64,000 nt of DNA. Origin: Marinibaculum sp040216765. Lineage in GTDB: Bacteria > Pseudomonadota > Alphaproteobacteria > Ferrovibrionales > Ferrovibrionaceae. The DNA lies in assembly GCA_040216765.1 (NCBI GenBank), contig JAVJON010000033.1, positions 12,202 to 76,201 of the forward strand, in the 5' to 3' direction. The notes below the pieces were generated by a model that saw only the letters and a list, made by a program, of their open reading frames with translations, made no database searches and was not told the origin of the DNA. Below are positions 33,828 to 42,997 of the stretch, one piece after another (positions within the stretch are counted from its first letter, which is position 1; every line of letters starts with the position of its first letter). Made by a program: the position numbers and the translations under genes.

Positions 33828-34058
33828 ATGGACTTTCCCGGCAGGTTCGACAGTTTCGGCGCCTTTCTCGCCATGGGCGGCCATGGCGCCTATGTCTGGC
33901 CGGCGCTCGGGCTTGCCCTGCTGGTCCTGCTCGGCCTGTGGCTGCAAAGCCTGGCCGCGCTGCGGGCGGCCGAGCGGCAGGAGGCCCTGGTCGGCCGGTT
34001 GCGCAAGGCGCCGGCGGGCGGCCGGGCGGCCGCGGAGGAACGGTCGGATGACCGATAG
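33828..34058 (+). CDS. ccmD: Heme exporter subunit CcmD
   Basis: 76 aa single-span protein. The conserved FLAMGGHGAYVWPALGLALLVLLGLWL segment is the CcmD membrane helix, followed by a basic cytosolic tail. ATG at 33828 has GGAG four bases upstream. CcmD helps release holo-CcmE from CcmABC. It overlaps ccmE by 11 bp. The 199 bp before it, after ccmC, contain no gene I can support. Confidence 0.9.
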   Translation: MDFPGRFDSFGAFLAMGGHGAYVWPALGLALLVLLGLWLQSLAALRAAERQEALVGRLRKAPAGGRAAAEERSDDR

Positions 34059-34593
34059 GGCGCCGGGATATGGCCGACGGCCGGCGGGGCTGGGCAGCCG
34101 CAAGCGCCGGCGGCTCTGGATGGTGCTGGGCGGCATGGCGCTGCTGGGGGTCGCCGTCGCGCTGATCCTGTCGGCCTTCGACGACAATCTGGTGTTCTTC
34201 CACAGCCCCACCGACATCGCCGGGAAGCAGGTCCCGCCGGACCGCCGCATCCGCATCGGCGGCCTGGTCGAGGCAGGCTCGGTCAGCCGCGACGGGATGG
34301 TCACGGAGTTCACCGTCACCGACACGGTCAGCACCTTGCGGGTCCGCTACAGCGGCCTGCTGCCCGACCTGTTCCGCGAAGGCCAGGGCATCGTGGCGGA
34401 AGGCGCCCTGGGCCGCGACGGCCTGTTCACCGCCAGCCAGGTGCTCGCCAAGCATGACGAGAACTACATGCCGCCGGAGGTCGCCGACAGCCTGAAGCGC
34501 GCCGGCGTCTGGCAGCACGGCCCCAGTGGCGTCCCCAGCGATGGCGTCCCCACCGGCGGCGTCCCCGCCGCGAACCCGGCAGGCGGCTCATGA
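34048..34593 (+). CDS. ccmE: Cytochrome c maturation heme chaperone CcmE
   Basis: 181 aa. The N-terminal anchor helix (LWMVLGGMALLGVAVALIL) precedes the OB-fold periplasmic domain (RIRIGGLVEAGSV, TVTDTVSTLRVRYSG). The covalent heme histidine is His136 in the KHDENY motif. The C-terminal tail has a three-fold near repeat of a five-residue unit (SGVPS, DGVPT, GGVPA) unrelated to function as far as I know. It overlaps ccmD by 11 bp and ccmF by the ATGA at 34590. Confidence 0.96.
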   Translation: MTDRAPGYGRRPAGLGSRKRRRLWMVLGGMALLGVAVALILSAFDDNLVFFHSPTDIAGKQVPPDRRIRIGGLVEAGSVSRDGMVTEFTVTDTVSTLRVRYSGLLPDLFREGQGIVAEGALGRDGLFTASQVLAKHDENYMPPEVADSLKRAGVWQHGPSGVPSDGVPTGGVPAANPAGGS

Positions 34594-36581
34594 CGGTCGA
34601 GATCGGCCATTTCGCGCTCGCGCTGGCGCTGGCCGTCGCCCTGGTCCAGGGCGTGCTGCCGCTGGCCGGCGCCGCCCGCGGCCATGCCGGGCTGATGCGC
34701 CTGGGCAGCCACGCCGCCTGCGTCCAGGCCGCGCTCTGCCTGCTGGCCTTCGCCCTGCTGGTCCAGGCCTACCTGGTATCCGACTTCTCGGTGGCAAACG
34801 TCGCGGCAAACTCCCATTCCGCCAAGCCGCTGCTCTACAAGATCTCCGGCGCCTGGGGGAATCACGAGGGCTCGCTGCTGCTCTGGGTGCTGATCCTCGC
34901 CCTGTTCGGCGCGGCCGTGGCCCTGTTCGGCGGCAACCTGCCGGCACCGCTCCGGGCGCGGGTGCTGGCGGTGCAGGCCTGGCTCGGGATCGGCTTCCTG
35001 GCCTTCATCCTGTTCACCTCCAACCCCTTCCTGCGGATCTATCCGCCGCCGCTGGACGGACAGGGCCTGAACCCGCTGCTGCAGGATCCGGGCCTCGCCT
35101 TCCACCCGCCCTTCCTCTACCTGGGCTATGTCGGCTTCTCGGTCGCCTTCGCCTTCGCGGTGGCGGCCCTGATCGAGGGACGGGTGGATGCCGCCTGGGC
35201 GCGCTGGGTGCGGCCCTGGGCGCTGGCGGCCTGGACCTTCCTGACCCTCGGCATCGCGCTGGGCTCCTGGTGGGCCTATTACGAGCTGGGCTGGGGCGGC
35301 TGGTGGTTCTGGGACCCGGTGGAGAATGCCTCCTTCATGCCCTGGCTCGCCGGTACCGCGCTGGTGCATTCCGCCGTGGTGGTGGAGAAGCGCGACGCGC
35401 TGAAGGCCTGGACCGTGCTGCTGGCGATCCTGACCTTCTCGCTGAGCCTGCTGGGCACCTTCATCGTGCGCTCCGGCGTGCTGAACTCGGTCCATGCCTT
35501 CGCGACCGATCCGGAGCGCGGCGTCTTCATCCTCGGATTCCTGGTCCTGGTGGTGGGCGGCAGCCTGGCCCTGTTCGCCCTGCGCGCGCCCGCGCTGCGG
35601 GGCGGCGGCAGCTTCCGCCCGGTCAGCCGCGAAGGCGCGCTGGTTCTGAACAACCTGCTGCTGGCCACCGCCGCGGCGACGGTCCTGGTCGGCACCCTCT
35701 ATCCGCTGTTCCTGGATGCGGTCAGCGGCGAGAAGGTGACCGTCGGCCCGCCCTATTTCCACGCCACCTTCGTGCCGCTGATGATCCCGCTGGTGGCGGC
35801 GATGGCGGTCGGGCCGATGATGGCCTGGAAGCGCGGCGACCTGGCGGGCGCGTTCGGCCGGCTGTACCTGGCGATGGCCGCGGCGGCCGCCGCCGCGCTC
35901 CTGGCCATCGCGCTGGCCGATGCGGATGCGGCGTTGGCCGCCCTGGGGCTGGGCCTGGCGGCCTGGCTGGCGGTCGGCACCCTGACCGAATGGGCCGGCC
36001 GGGTGCGGCTGTTCCGGGCCGCACCGGCGGAGACCTGGCGCCGCATGGGGCATCTGCCACGCGCCGGCTGGGGCATGACGGTTGCCCATCTGGGCATGGC
36101 CATGCTGATCGCCGGCATCACCGTCTCCAGCACCTGGTCGACCGAGACGCAGGGCCTGCTCGGCCCGGGCGAGAGCCTCGCGGCCGGGCCGGTCAGCTAT
36201 CGGCTGGACCGGGTGGGGGAGATCCAGGGCCCGAACTACACGGCCCTGTCGGCGCGGATGACGGCACAGTGGGACGACGGCAGCAGTGTCGAGCTGGCGC
36301 CCGAGCAGCGGCGCTACACCGACCCGCCGATGGAGACGACGGAGGCGGCGATCCGCTCCGCGCTGAGCGCCGACCTCTACGCCGTGGTCGGCCGGCCGCC
36401 GGAGGCCGGCGCCGAACGGTTCGCGGTCCGGGTCTATCACAAGCCGATGGTGTCCTGGATCTGGCTCGGCGCCCTGGTGATGGCGCTGGGCGGCGGGATC
36501 TCGCTCAGCGACCGGCGGCACCGTGTCGGCGCACCGGCCCAGCGGCGCGGCCGCGATCTGGGGGAGCGGGCGACGGCATGA
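34590..36581 (+). CDS. ccmF: Heme lyase subunit CcmF
   Basis: 663 aa polytopic protein of the system I cytochrome c synthetase. About 15 hydrophobic segments are present. The WWD motif GWGGWWFWDPVENASFMPWL lies near residues 233-252. Conserved heme-ligand histidines are found in the segments NHEGSLLLWV, FHPPFLYLGYV and ALVHSAVVVEKRDALKAW. It is of normal length. Its start overlaps the ccmE stop and its stop overlaps the ccmG start (ATGA both times). Confidence 0.97.
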   Translation: MTVEIGHFALALALAVALVQGVLPLAGAARGHAGLMRLGSHAACVQAALCLLAFALLVQAYLVSDFSVANVAANSHSAKPLLYKISGAWGNHEGSLLLWVLILALFGAAVALFGGNLPAPLRARVLAVQAWLGIGFLAFILFTSNPFLRIYPPPLDGQGLNPLLQDPGLAFHPPFLYLGYVGFSVAFAFAVAALIEGRVDAAWARWVRPWALAAWTFLTLGIALGSWWAYYELGWGGWWFWDPVENASFMPWLAGTALVHSAVVVEKRDALKAWTVLLAILTFSLSLLGTFIVRSGVLNSVHAFATDPERGVFILGFLVLVVGGSLALFALRAPALRGGGSFRPVSREGALVLNNLLLATAAATVLVGTLYPLFLDAVSGEKVTVGPPYFHATFVPLMIPLVAAMAVGPMMAWKRGDLAGAFGRLYLAMAAAAAAALLAIALADADAALAALGLGLAAWLAVGTLTEWAGRVRLFRAAPAETWRRMGHLPRAGWGMTVAHLGMAMLIAGITVSSTWSTETQGLLGPGESLAAGPVSYRLDRVGEIQGPNYTALSARMTAQWDDGSSVELAPEQRRYTDPPMETTEAAIRSALSADLYAVVGRPPEAGAERFAVRVYHKPMVSWIWLGALVMALGGGISLSDRRHRVGAPAQRRGRDLGERATA

Positions 36582-37249
36582 GCGGATCCGGGTCCCAGGA
36601 CAAGGGGGCGGAAGGCCCCGACGGCGCCTCCGGAGGAACCGCGGCCGGGGAGGCTGCGCCGGACGGCGTCACCCGCCGGGGCCTGGGCCGCCTCCTGCTG
36701 ACCTATGGCCTGCCTGCCCTGGTCTTCGCGGTGATCGCGGCGGCGATGGGCTATGGCCTGCTCTACCTGGACCCGCGCCGGCTGCCCTCGGCGATGATCG
36801 ACAAGCCGGCGCCGGACTTCGCCCTGCCGTCGCTGCCGGACCGCCGCAACGGGCTGGATTCCGAGCAGTTGAAGGGCCAGGTCTCCCTGGTGAACGTCTT
36901 CGCTTCCTGGTGCGCGCCCTGCAAGGTGGAGCATCCGGTCCTGATGCGGATCGCCGGCAGCTATGACGAGAACCTGAAGATCTATGGCATCGCCTACAAG
37001 GACAAGCCGGCGGACACCGTCGCCTGGCTGGAGAAGCTGGGCGACCCGTACAACGCGATCGGCGTGGACCAGGACGGGCGCGTCGCCATCGATTTCGGCG
37101 TCTATGGCGTGCCGGAAACCTACCTGATCCGGCCCGACGGCAGCATCGCCTATCGCCATGTCGGGCCGCTGTCGGAGCAGGACTGGAGCCGGGTGATCGC
37201 GCCGATGGTCAAGACCCTGCAGCGCCAGGCCCATCGCAGGGGCGGCTGA
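36578..37249 (+). CDS. ccmG: Thiol:disulfide interchange protein CcmG/DsbE
   Basis: 223 aa membrane-anchored thioredoxin-fold protein. A Gly/Asp-rich cytosolic N-terminal tail of about 35 residues is longer than usual. TM about 40-65 follows, then a redox site W111-CAPC115 (ASWCAPCKVEHP) and the cis-proline loop (YGVPETYLIRPDG). It keeps apocytochrome c and CcmH cysteines reduced. It is coupled to ccmF by ATGA and is followed 7 bp later by ccmH. Confidence 0.95.
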   Translation: MSGSGSQDKGAEGPDGASGGTAAGEAAPDGVTRRGLGRLLLTYGLPALVFAVIAAAMGYGLLYLDPRRLPSAMIDKPAPDFALPSLPDRRNGLDSEQLKGQVSLVNVFASWCAPCKVEHPVLMRIAGSYDENLKIYGIAYKDKPADTVAWLEKLGDPYNAIGVDQDGRVAIDFGVYGVPETYLIRPDGSIAYRHVGPLSEQDWSRVIAPMVKTLQRQAHRRGG

Positions 37250-37256
37250 GCGGGTC

Positions 37257-37745
37257 ATGCGGCACCATTCCGACACCGCCCGGGCTGCGCTTCTTGCAGT
37301 CGCGCTCCTGGCCCTGACCCTGGTCCCGGCCTGGGCGATCGGCGTCGACCGGCCGCTGGCGGATGCCGTCGCGGAGCAGCGGGCGCAGGACATCGCCGAG
37401 ACCCTGCGCTGCCTGGTCTGCCAGAACCAGACGATCGCGGAATCCGATGCGGACCTGGCCCGCGACCTGCGCGGCATCATCCGCGAGCAGGTCGCGGCCG
37501 GCCGCTCGGATTCCGAGGTGCGGGACTATCTGGTGGCGCGCTATGGCCAGTGGATCCTGATGCGGCCGCCGGTGAACTGGCGCAACGCCCTGCTCTGGCT
37601 GGCGCCGGCCCTGATCCTGCTGGCCGGCATCGGCGTCATCCTGCTGCGCCGACGCGGGAGCGCCGTGCCGGCTGTCGCGGACCGGCCGCTGGATGCGGCA
37701 GAGCAGGCCCGTCTCGCGGCCCTGCTCGAGCGCGACGGCACATGA
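37257..37745 (+). CDS. ccmH: Cytochrome c-type biogenesis protein CcmH
   Basis: 162 aa. A signal peptide (ALLAVALLALTLVPAWA) is followed by the redox motif LRCLVCQNQTIAES, with Cys52 and Cys55, then RSDSEVRDYLVARYGQWIL and a C-terminal membrane helix (LLWLAPALILLAGIGVILL). This is the short CcmH/CycL form, with the TPR part encoded separately as ccmI. It reduces the CXXCH cysteines of apocytochrome c. Confidence 0.95.
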   Translation: MRHHSDTARAALLAVALLALTLVPAWAIGVDRPLADAVAEQRAQDIAETLRCLVCQNQTIAESDADLARDLRGIIREQVAAGRSDSEVRDYLVARYGQWILMRPPVNWRNALLWLAPALILLAGIGVILLRRRGSAVPAVADRPLDAAEQARLAALLERDGT

Positions 37746-37794
37746 CGATGCCCGGCGGGACATCGGGCCTGCGCCGGCATGGGGGTGCGGCAGC

Positions 37795-38781
37795 ATGTTC
37801 TGGATGATCGCCGGCCTGCTCGCCGCCATCGTGGCGATGGCCCTGGTGCTGCCGCTCGCGCTGCGCCGCCGCGCCGCGCTGCCCGACGCGGCGTCGCATG
37901 ACCGGGCGGTCTATCGCGATCAGCTGGCGGAGGTCGAGCGCGACCGGGCCAGCGGCCTGCTGGGCGAAGACGCCGCCGCCGCCGCCCGCCTGGAGATCCA
38001 GCGGCGCATCCTGCGCACCGACCGTCAGGCTGGCGCGGCGCCTGCGGTGAAGGACCCGGCCGCCGCCGGTCCCGCCACCTTTCTGGCCGCCATCCTGGCA
38101 TTGCTGGTGCCGGCGGCCGCCCTGGGACTCTACTTCCTGACCGGCACGCCGGGCATGCCGGACATGCCGCTCGCGCAGCGCCTGCGCGATGCGCCGGTGC
38201 TGGCACAGGGCAGCCAGGCCGAGCGGATGCGCGCCGCCGGCGAGATGGACGCGAAGGAACGCGCCGAGATGATCGCCGGCATGGTCGACGGGCTGGAAGC
38301 CAGGCTGGCGGACAGCCCCGACGATTTCGACGGCTGGATGCAGCTCGGCCGCTCCCGGCTCGTGCTCGGCGAACCGGTCCGCGCCCGCGACGCCTATGCC
38401 CGGGCGGCCGCGCTGCAGCCCGACAGCCTGCCCGCGGCCACGGCCTATGCCGCCGCGGTGCTGCAGTCCGACGGCAACGACGAGCCGCTCTCGCCGCAGG
38501 CCGAAGTGGCCTTGCGCCGGGTGCTCGCGATCGAGCCGAAGGAGCCGTCCGCCCTGTTCCTGATGGGGCGTGCGGCCAGCGAGAAACAGGACTGGCGGGC
38601 CGCGCTGGACTGGTTCCGGCGCCTGCTTGCGGTCCTGCCGCCGGAGGACGAGCGCACCGCCGTGGTCTCGCGCATCGTGGAGGAACTGCACCAGCGCGAG
38701 GCAGGCAAGGCCCCGGCCGGCACCGACGGGACCCCGCCCGAGGACGATACCGGGAATCGCGGGAACGGGCCGGAAAGGTAG
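37795..38781 (+). CDS. ccmI: Cytochrome c-type biogenesis protein CcmI
   Basis: 328 aa. The N-terminal helix (FWMIAGLLAAIVAMALVLPL) and basic loop with YRDQLAEVERDRASGLL lead to a second helix (FLAAILALLVPAAALGLYFL). A periplasmic TPR domain follows (DFDGWMQLGRSRLVLGEPVR, ARAAALQPDSLPAATAYAAA). CcmI chaperones apocytochrome c C-termini. It is the last gene of the ccm operon; 46 bp after its stop is a GCCGGAC/GTCCGGC hairpin (38827-38843) that could end transcription. Confidence 0.93.
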   Translation: MFWMIAGLLAAIVAMALVLPLALRRRAALPDAASHDRAVYRDQLAEVERDRASGLLGEDAAAAARLEIQRRILRTDRQAGAAPAVKDPAAAGPATFLAAILALLVPAAALGLYFLTGTPGMPDMPLAQRLRDAPVLAQGSQAERMRAAGEMDAKERAEMIAGMVDGLEARLADSPDDFDGWMQLGRSRLVLGEPVRARDAYARAAALQPDSLPAATAYAAAVLQSDGNDEPLSPQAEVALRRVLAIEPKEPSALFLMGRAASEKQDWRAALDWFRRLLAVLPPEDERTAVVSRIVEELHQREAGKAPAGTDGTPPEDDTGNRGNGPER

Positions 38782-38876
38782 CCAATTCCGCATGCGCGCC
38801 TTATCTTCCCTGCTGTGGCAGTGGATGCCGGACAGGGTCCGGCCCGAACGAACGACCGGAGCGGCGGCTGACGGCA

Positions 38877-39098
38877 ATGGCTGACGGCGACAATATACGG
38901 ATCGGCAATCCCGGCGGAGGTCCCGTCGGCCCCGTGCAGCGCATCCGCCAGGCGGCCCGCGGCCGCACCCGCTCCAACCAGGACGAGGGCGGCACCGGGA
39001 GCGACCAGGGCTTCGCCTTCGACGACCCGGGCATCCGCGCCGGGCCGCGCGGCGGCCTGCCCGACTGGCTCGGCCGCAACCTCAACATCTACGTCTGA
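38877..39098 (+). CDS. Hypothetical 73-aa protein after the ccm operon
   Basis: A small basic, Gly/Arg-rich frame (MADGDNIRIGNPGGGP...) ending in RGGLPDWLGRNLNIYV. No family is recognised and there is no signal or membrane segment. The patterned C-terminus and codon use look coding, but the Shine-Dalgarno sequence is poor (GGAGCGG about 15 bases upstream). It is convergent with the VOC gene, 18 bp apart. It could be a real small protein of the intrinsically disordered type or a chance frame. Confidence 0.45.
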   Translation: MADGDNIRIGNPGGGPVGPVQRIRQAARGRTRSNQDEGGTGSDQGFAFDDPGIRAGPRGGLPDWLGRNLNIYV

Positions 39099-39116
39099 AT
39101 CCGGGGCTGCCGCGGC

Positions 39117-39524
39117 TTACTCCGGGTCGAAGCACACCGCCTCGACGTTGTGGCCTTCCGGGTCGATGACGAAGGCGGCGTAGTAGGCCGGGTGGTAGGC
39201 ATGCCGGATGCCGGGCGGGCCATTGTCGCTGCCGCCATGCGCCAGCGCCGCCGCATGAAAGGCGCGCACGGCCTGCCGGCTGGCGGCGCGGAAGGCGAAA
39301 TGGCCGGCCGGTTCCTGCCGTCCGCGTGCCGCCAGCCAGAGATTGCCCTTGCGACCGATCCCGAAGCCGACCAGGGCGGCATCGCCCGGGCCTTCGGCGG
39401 GCCGCTCGCCCACCACCTCCAGGCCGAGCGGCGCGAGCACGGCGGCATAGAATCTCCGGGCCCGGGCCAGATCGCCGACATTCAGGGTCAGGTGGTCCAG
39501 CTGCAGGGCAAGTTCGTCGGCCAT
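39117..39524 (-). CDS. VOC family protein (glyoxalase/dioxygenase fold)
   Basis: 135 aa with paired beta-alpha-beta-beta-beta modules: LDHLTLNVGDLARARRFYAAVL and later YYAAFVIDPEGHNVEAVCF. The metal ligand pattern His (LDHL), His (GHFAF region) and Glu (NVEAVC) fits the VOC superfamily, which includes glyoxalases and bleomycin-resistance-like proteins. The substrate is unknown. AGGAGG precedes the ATG at 39524. It is divergent from the Nudix gene. Confidence 0.85.
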   Translation of the reverse strand: MADELALQLDHLTLNVGDLARARRFYAAVLAPLGLEVVGERPAEGPGDAALVGFGIGRKGNLWLAARGRQEPAGHFAFRAASRQAVRAFHAAALAHGGSDNGPPGIRHAYHPAYYAAFVIDPEGHNVEAVCFDPE

Positions 39525-39614
39525 CCGGACCCTCCTGACCTGCCTGCCTCGCCTGTGGGGGGCGGCATCGCGGCGATACTGGACAGCGCCGCCGGAGCGC
39601 GCAAGATGTGCCGC

Positions 39615-40176
<562 letters not shown>

Positions 40177-40181
<5 letters not shown>

Positions 40182-40266
40182 ACCGCACCGCCTGAACCGC
40201 GCGCCCTGACATTCCGGGACTGGAACGGTCAGCTGCGGCACGCCTGAACCGCCCCGCCTGAACCGC
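40177..40266 (+). repeat. 14-bp tandem repeats of CCTGAACCGC after the Nudix gene
   Basis: CCTGAACCGC occurs at 40177, 40191, 40243 and 40257, as two pairs each spaced 14 bp. The first copy contains the Nudix stop codon (GCC TGA). It looks like slippage duplication of the gene's 3' end. Confidence 0.75.
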
Positions 40267-40278
40267 CGGGCCGCGCGG

Positions 40279-41298
40279 CTATGGCCGGGTGAAGGCCCGG
40301 GCCCGGCTGCGGGCAACGGCCAGGAAGTTCCCGACGAGGCCCGACGGGGTGCCGCTGGCATAGAGGCAGGCGATCGGGCTGGTCGGGACAGGCGGCGCGA
40401 ACGGCAGGAAGGCCGCCGCCGCGCCGTGAAACATCCGCATGCTGGCCGGCATCACTGCGCTGCCGCGCCCCGCCGAGACCATGGCCAGGCAACCTGCAGC
40501 ATCTTCCATCTCGGTCAGCATGCTGGGCACGGCGCCTGCGGCGGCCATCAGCGCCACCACGCTGTCAGCGAAGCTTGGGCGGGGCGCCCGCGGGAAGACG
40601 ACGAGCGGCTCGTCATGCAGGTCGGCCAATGTCACCCGGCCCCGCTGCGCCAACGCCCCGCCGGCCGGGGTGGCGAGCACGAGAGGCTCGTCGACCAGCG
40701 CTTCGGACGTCAGCCCGGCACGGACGGGATATTGGCGGGCGAAGCCGATATCGATCCGGCCCTCGAGCAGGGCGGCGACCTGCTGGTCCTTCGCCAGGTT
40801 GTGCAGGCGCGGCTCGACCAGGGGATAGCGGTCCTGGAAATCCGACAGCACCCAGGGGACGAAGCGGTAGATCAGCGACCCGAAATAGCCGATGTTGATC
40901 TGCCCCTGCATGCCGCGTTCGGCAAGGCGGACGCTCTCCACCGCCTTTTCCATGCCCGACAGCACGGCCTGGATATCGGCAAGGAACTGCGCGCCGGCCC
41001 GGGTCAGGGCCACGTTGCGGCGATTGCGCTGGAACAGGCCGACACCGAGGCGCAGCTCGAGGTCCTGTATCGCGCGGGACAATGGCGGCTGGGAAATGTT
41101 CAGCCGTTCAGCCGCCGCCCGGAAATTCAGCGTTTCGGCCACCATGACGAAATAGCGCAGCAGCCGCAGGTCGACGCCCGGCGGCAGCGAAGCGAGGGTC
41201 CGGACCGTTTCAGCGCCGTGTGAATCGTTGGACAGCGGTATCGTCGATCTCCACGCCGAATCCCGGCCCGTCGGGCAGCCAGGCCATCCCGGCGCCAT
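40279..41298 (-). CDS. LysR family regulator downstream of the muconate cycloisomerase
   Basis: About 320-339 aa. The helix-turn-helix is LRLLRYFVMVAETLNFRAAAERLNISQPPLSRAI, followed by a standard effector domain (INIGYFGSLIYRFVPW, VDEPLVLATPAGG). ATG at 41298 is the only good start codon before the domain. It would give a 30-residue N-terminal extension and an 89-bp overlap with the cycloisomerase gene. No ATG, GTG or TTG is found between there and the helix-turn-helix, so the true start might be non-canonical. It is the last gene of the leftward aromatic operon. Confidence 0.85.
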   Translation of the reverse strand: MAPGWPGCPTGRDSAWRSTIPLSNDSHGAETVRTLASLPPGVDLRLLRYFVMVAETLNFRAAAERLNISQPPLSRAIQDLELRLGVGLFQRNRRNVALTRAGAQFLADIQAVLSGMEKAVESVRLAERGMQGQINIGYFGSLIYRFVPWVLSDFQDRYPLVEPRLHNLAKDQQVAALLEGRIDIGFARQYPVRAGLTSEALVDEPLVLATPAGGALAQRGRVTLADLHDEPLVVFPRAPRPSFADSVVALMAAAGAVPSMLTEMEDAAGCLAMVSAGRGSAVMPASMRMFHGAAAAFLPFAPPVPTSPIACLYASGTPSGLVGNFLAVARSRARAFTRP

Positions 41299-42364
41299 AG
41301 CGGATGGGTACGGTCACGATATCGGAAGACAGGAATCGCGGCCCCATCCATTCGCAACCCAGGTCCAATGTCCCGATCGCCGCACCCAGATGCAAGCACG
41401 CCGCGGTGCCGAGGGAGGTTTCCAGGAAGCAGCCGCCGAACAGCGCGAAGCCAAGTTCCCGCGCCAGCCGCGCCAGCCGCAAGCTGGCCAGCAGCCCGCC
41501 GGATTTCAGTGGCTTCAGCGCCAGCGCCGCGAAGGCACCCGCCCGGTCGATGGCCAGCAGGCTGCGTGCATCCGACAGGCTTTCATCCGCCATCAGGGTC
41601 ATCGGAAACCGCCCGCGCAGCCGGGCATGGCCGGCAAGGTCGTGGCGGGGGAGGGGCTGTTCGGCGACCCGGTAGCCGGCATCGGCAAGGGCGGCGAAAT
41701 GGCGTCCGGCCTGCAATTCGCTCCACGCACCGTTCAGGTCGATGCGTAGCTCGGCACGATCGGCAAGCGCCTTGCCGATGGCCAGGGCGCGGGCCCGGTC
41801 CGCCTCCTCCGGCCGGCCGCCCATCTTGACCTTGAACCGCGTGATGCCTTCCGCCAGCCGCTGCTCCGCCTCGTCGAGGTCGGTGGCGACATCCGCCGCG
41901 CCCAGGGGCCAGGAAAGTGCGAAAGACGGCACCTGCCCGCCCCCCAGCAAGGCATGGACCGGCAGGCCGAGCCGCCGCGCCGCCAGGTCGAGCAGGGCCA
42001 TCTCGATGCCGGCCTTGGCGAAGGCATTGCCATGGGCCGCGCGGTCCATCGCCGCCAGCGCCGCATTCAGGCCCATCGCCTCGCGACCGCAGATCGCCGG
42101 GCCGAGATGCGTGTCGATGATCGCCTTGACGGATTCGATGCTGTCGCCGCTCCACCAGGGGCCGCCGGCGGTGGCGACCTCGCCATGGCCGACCGCGCCG
42201 TCCCGGCTGACGATGCGGACCAGCAGGCAGGTCTGGGTGCTGACGGTGGTCGCCGCATGGGTGTGGCTGCGCACCGCGGGGATGTCCACGATCCGCGTTT
42301 CGACGGCCTGGATGGTGTCGCCCATCGTCGTGGCGGCCGGGGCGAGGACCGCGAGATCCGCCAT
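41210..42364 (-). CDS. catB: Muconate cycloisomerase family enzyme
   Basis: 384 aa enolase-superfamily enzyme that lactonises cis,cis-muconate (or a chloromuconate). Catalytic lysines are in the KxK motif at 178/180 (RFKVKMGG). The metal ligands follow in RIDLNGAW, AEQPLP and MADESLSD, and the second base lysine is in LKPLKSGG. The N-terminal capping domain has THAATTVSTQTCLLVRI and WWSGDSIESVKAIIDTHLGP. It lies 5 bp after the flavin-reductase-like gene. Whether it prefers muconate or chlorinated muconates cannot be told from motifs alone. Confidence 0.88.
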   Translation of the reverse strand: MADLAVLAPAATTMGDTIQAVETRIVDIPAVRSHTHAATTVSTQTCLLVRIVSRDGAVGHGEVATAGGPWWSGDSIESVKAIIDTHLGPAICGREAMGLNAALAAMDRAAHGNAFAKAGIEMALLDLAARRLGLPVHALLGGGQVPSFALSWPLGAADVATDLDEAEQRLAEGITRFKVKMGGRPEEADRARALAIGKALADRAELRIDLNGAWSELQAGRHFAALADAGYRVAEQPLPRHDLAGHARLRGRFPMTLMADESLSDARSLLAIDRAGAFAALALKPLKSGGLLASLRLARLARELGFALFGGCFLETSLGTAACLHLGAAIGTLDLGCEWMGPRFLSSDIVTVPIRYGAGMAWLPDGPGFGVEIDDTAVQRFTRR

Positions 42365-42369
42365 CGCGG

Positions 42370-42984
42370 TCAGGCCTTGGCCACGCCGATGCGGGGCATC
42401 GGAAAGGCCGGCCGCGCGATGGCGAAATCCAGATATCCCATCCGCGCCAGCGGCTGCAGCCGGTCGTAGTCGAGCAACCCGTCGGTCAGCGCCGCATCGT
42501 CGATATGGACGCCCACGACCGTGCCGAAGATCACCGCATTGGGAGGGTCGCCGGGCAGCGAGACCTGCATCAGGGTGCGGCACTCGAACTGCACCGGGCT
42601 TTCCGCCACGCGGGGCGGGGCGACCAGCCGCGATGGCGCCTTCGTGAGCCCGGCGAACGCGAATTCGTCCTGCCCCCGGGGCAGGAAGGCGGAGCTCTCG
42701 TTGCAGGCATCGCGGGTCGCATGGGTCGCCATGTTGTAGACGAACTCGCCGGTTTCCACGGCATTCCGGACGCTGTCCTTCAGCCCGCCGTCCTGGTGCG
42801 GCCCATTGGCGGAGAACATCACCGCCGGCGGGTTGTAGCGCACCAGGTTGAACAGGCTGAACGGCGCAAGGTTGGCCCGCCCATCCCGGTCGATCGTCGA
42901 TATCCAGCCGATCGGCCGCGGCACGACACAGGCGATCAGTGGATCGTGCGGCAGGCCGTGATCCTGCCCCGGGACGTAGAACAT
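42370..42984 (-). CDS. Flavin reductase-like FMN-binding split-barrel protein
   Basis: 204 aa. Split-barrel landmarks are ACVVPRPIGWISTIDRDGRANLAPFSLFN (two strands), VETGEFVYNMATHATRDACNESS and the C-terminal MGYLDF. This is the longer subgroup with the conserved PRPIGW motif, often annotated as flavin reductase family but of uncertain activity. ATG at 42984 follows 13 bp after the dioxygenase stop. In the operon it sits between ring cleavage and cycloisomerisation, where a flavoprotein is not expected, so its role is open. Confidence 0.85.
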   Translation of the reverse strand: MFYVPGQDHGLPHDPLIACVVPRPIGWISTIDRDGRANLAPFSLFNLVRYNPPAVMFSANGPHQDGGLKDSVRNAVETGEFVYNMATHATRDACNESSAFLPRGQDEFAFAGLTKAPSRLVAPPRVAESPVQFECRTLMQVSLPGDPPNAVIFGTVVGVHIDDAALTDGLLDYDRLQPLARMGYLDFAIARPAFPMPRIGVAKA

Positions 42985-42997
42985 GCGGGCCTTCCGG

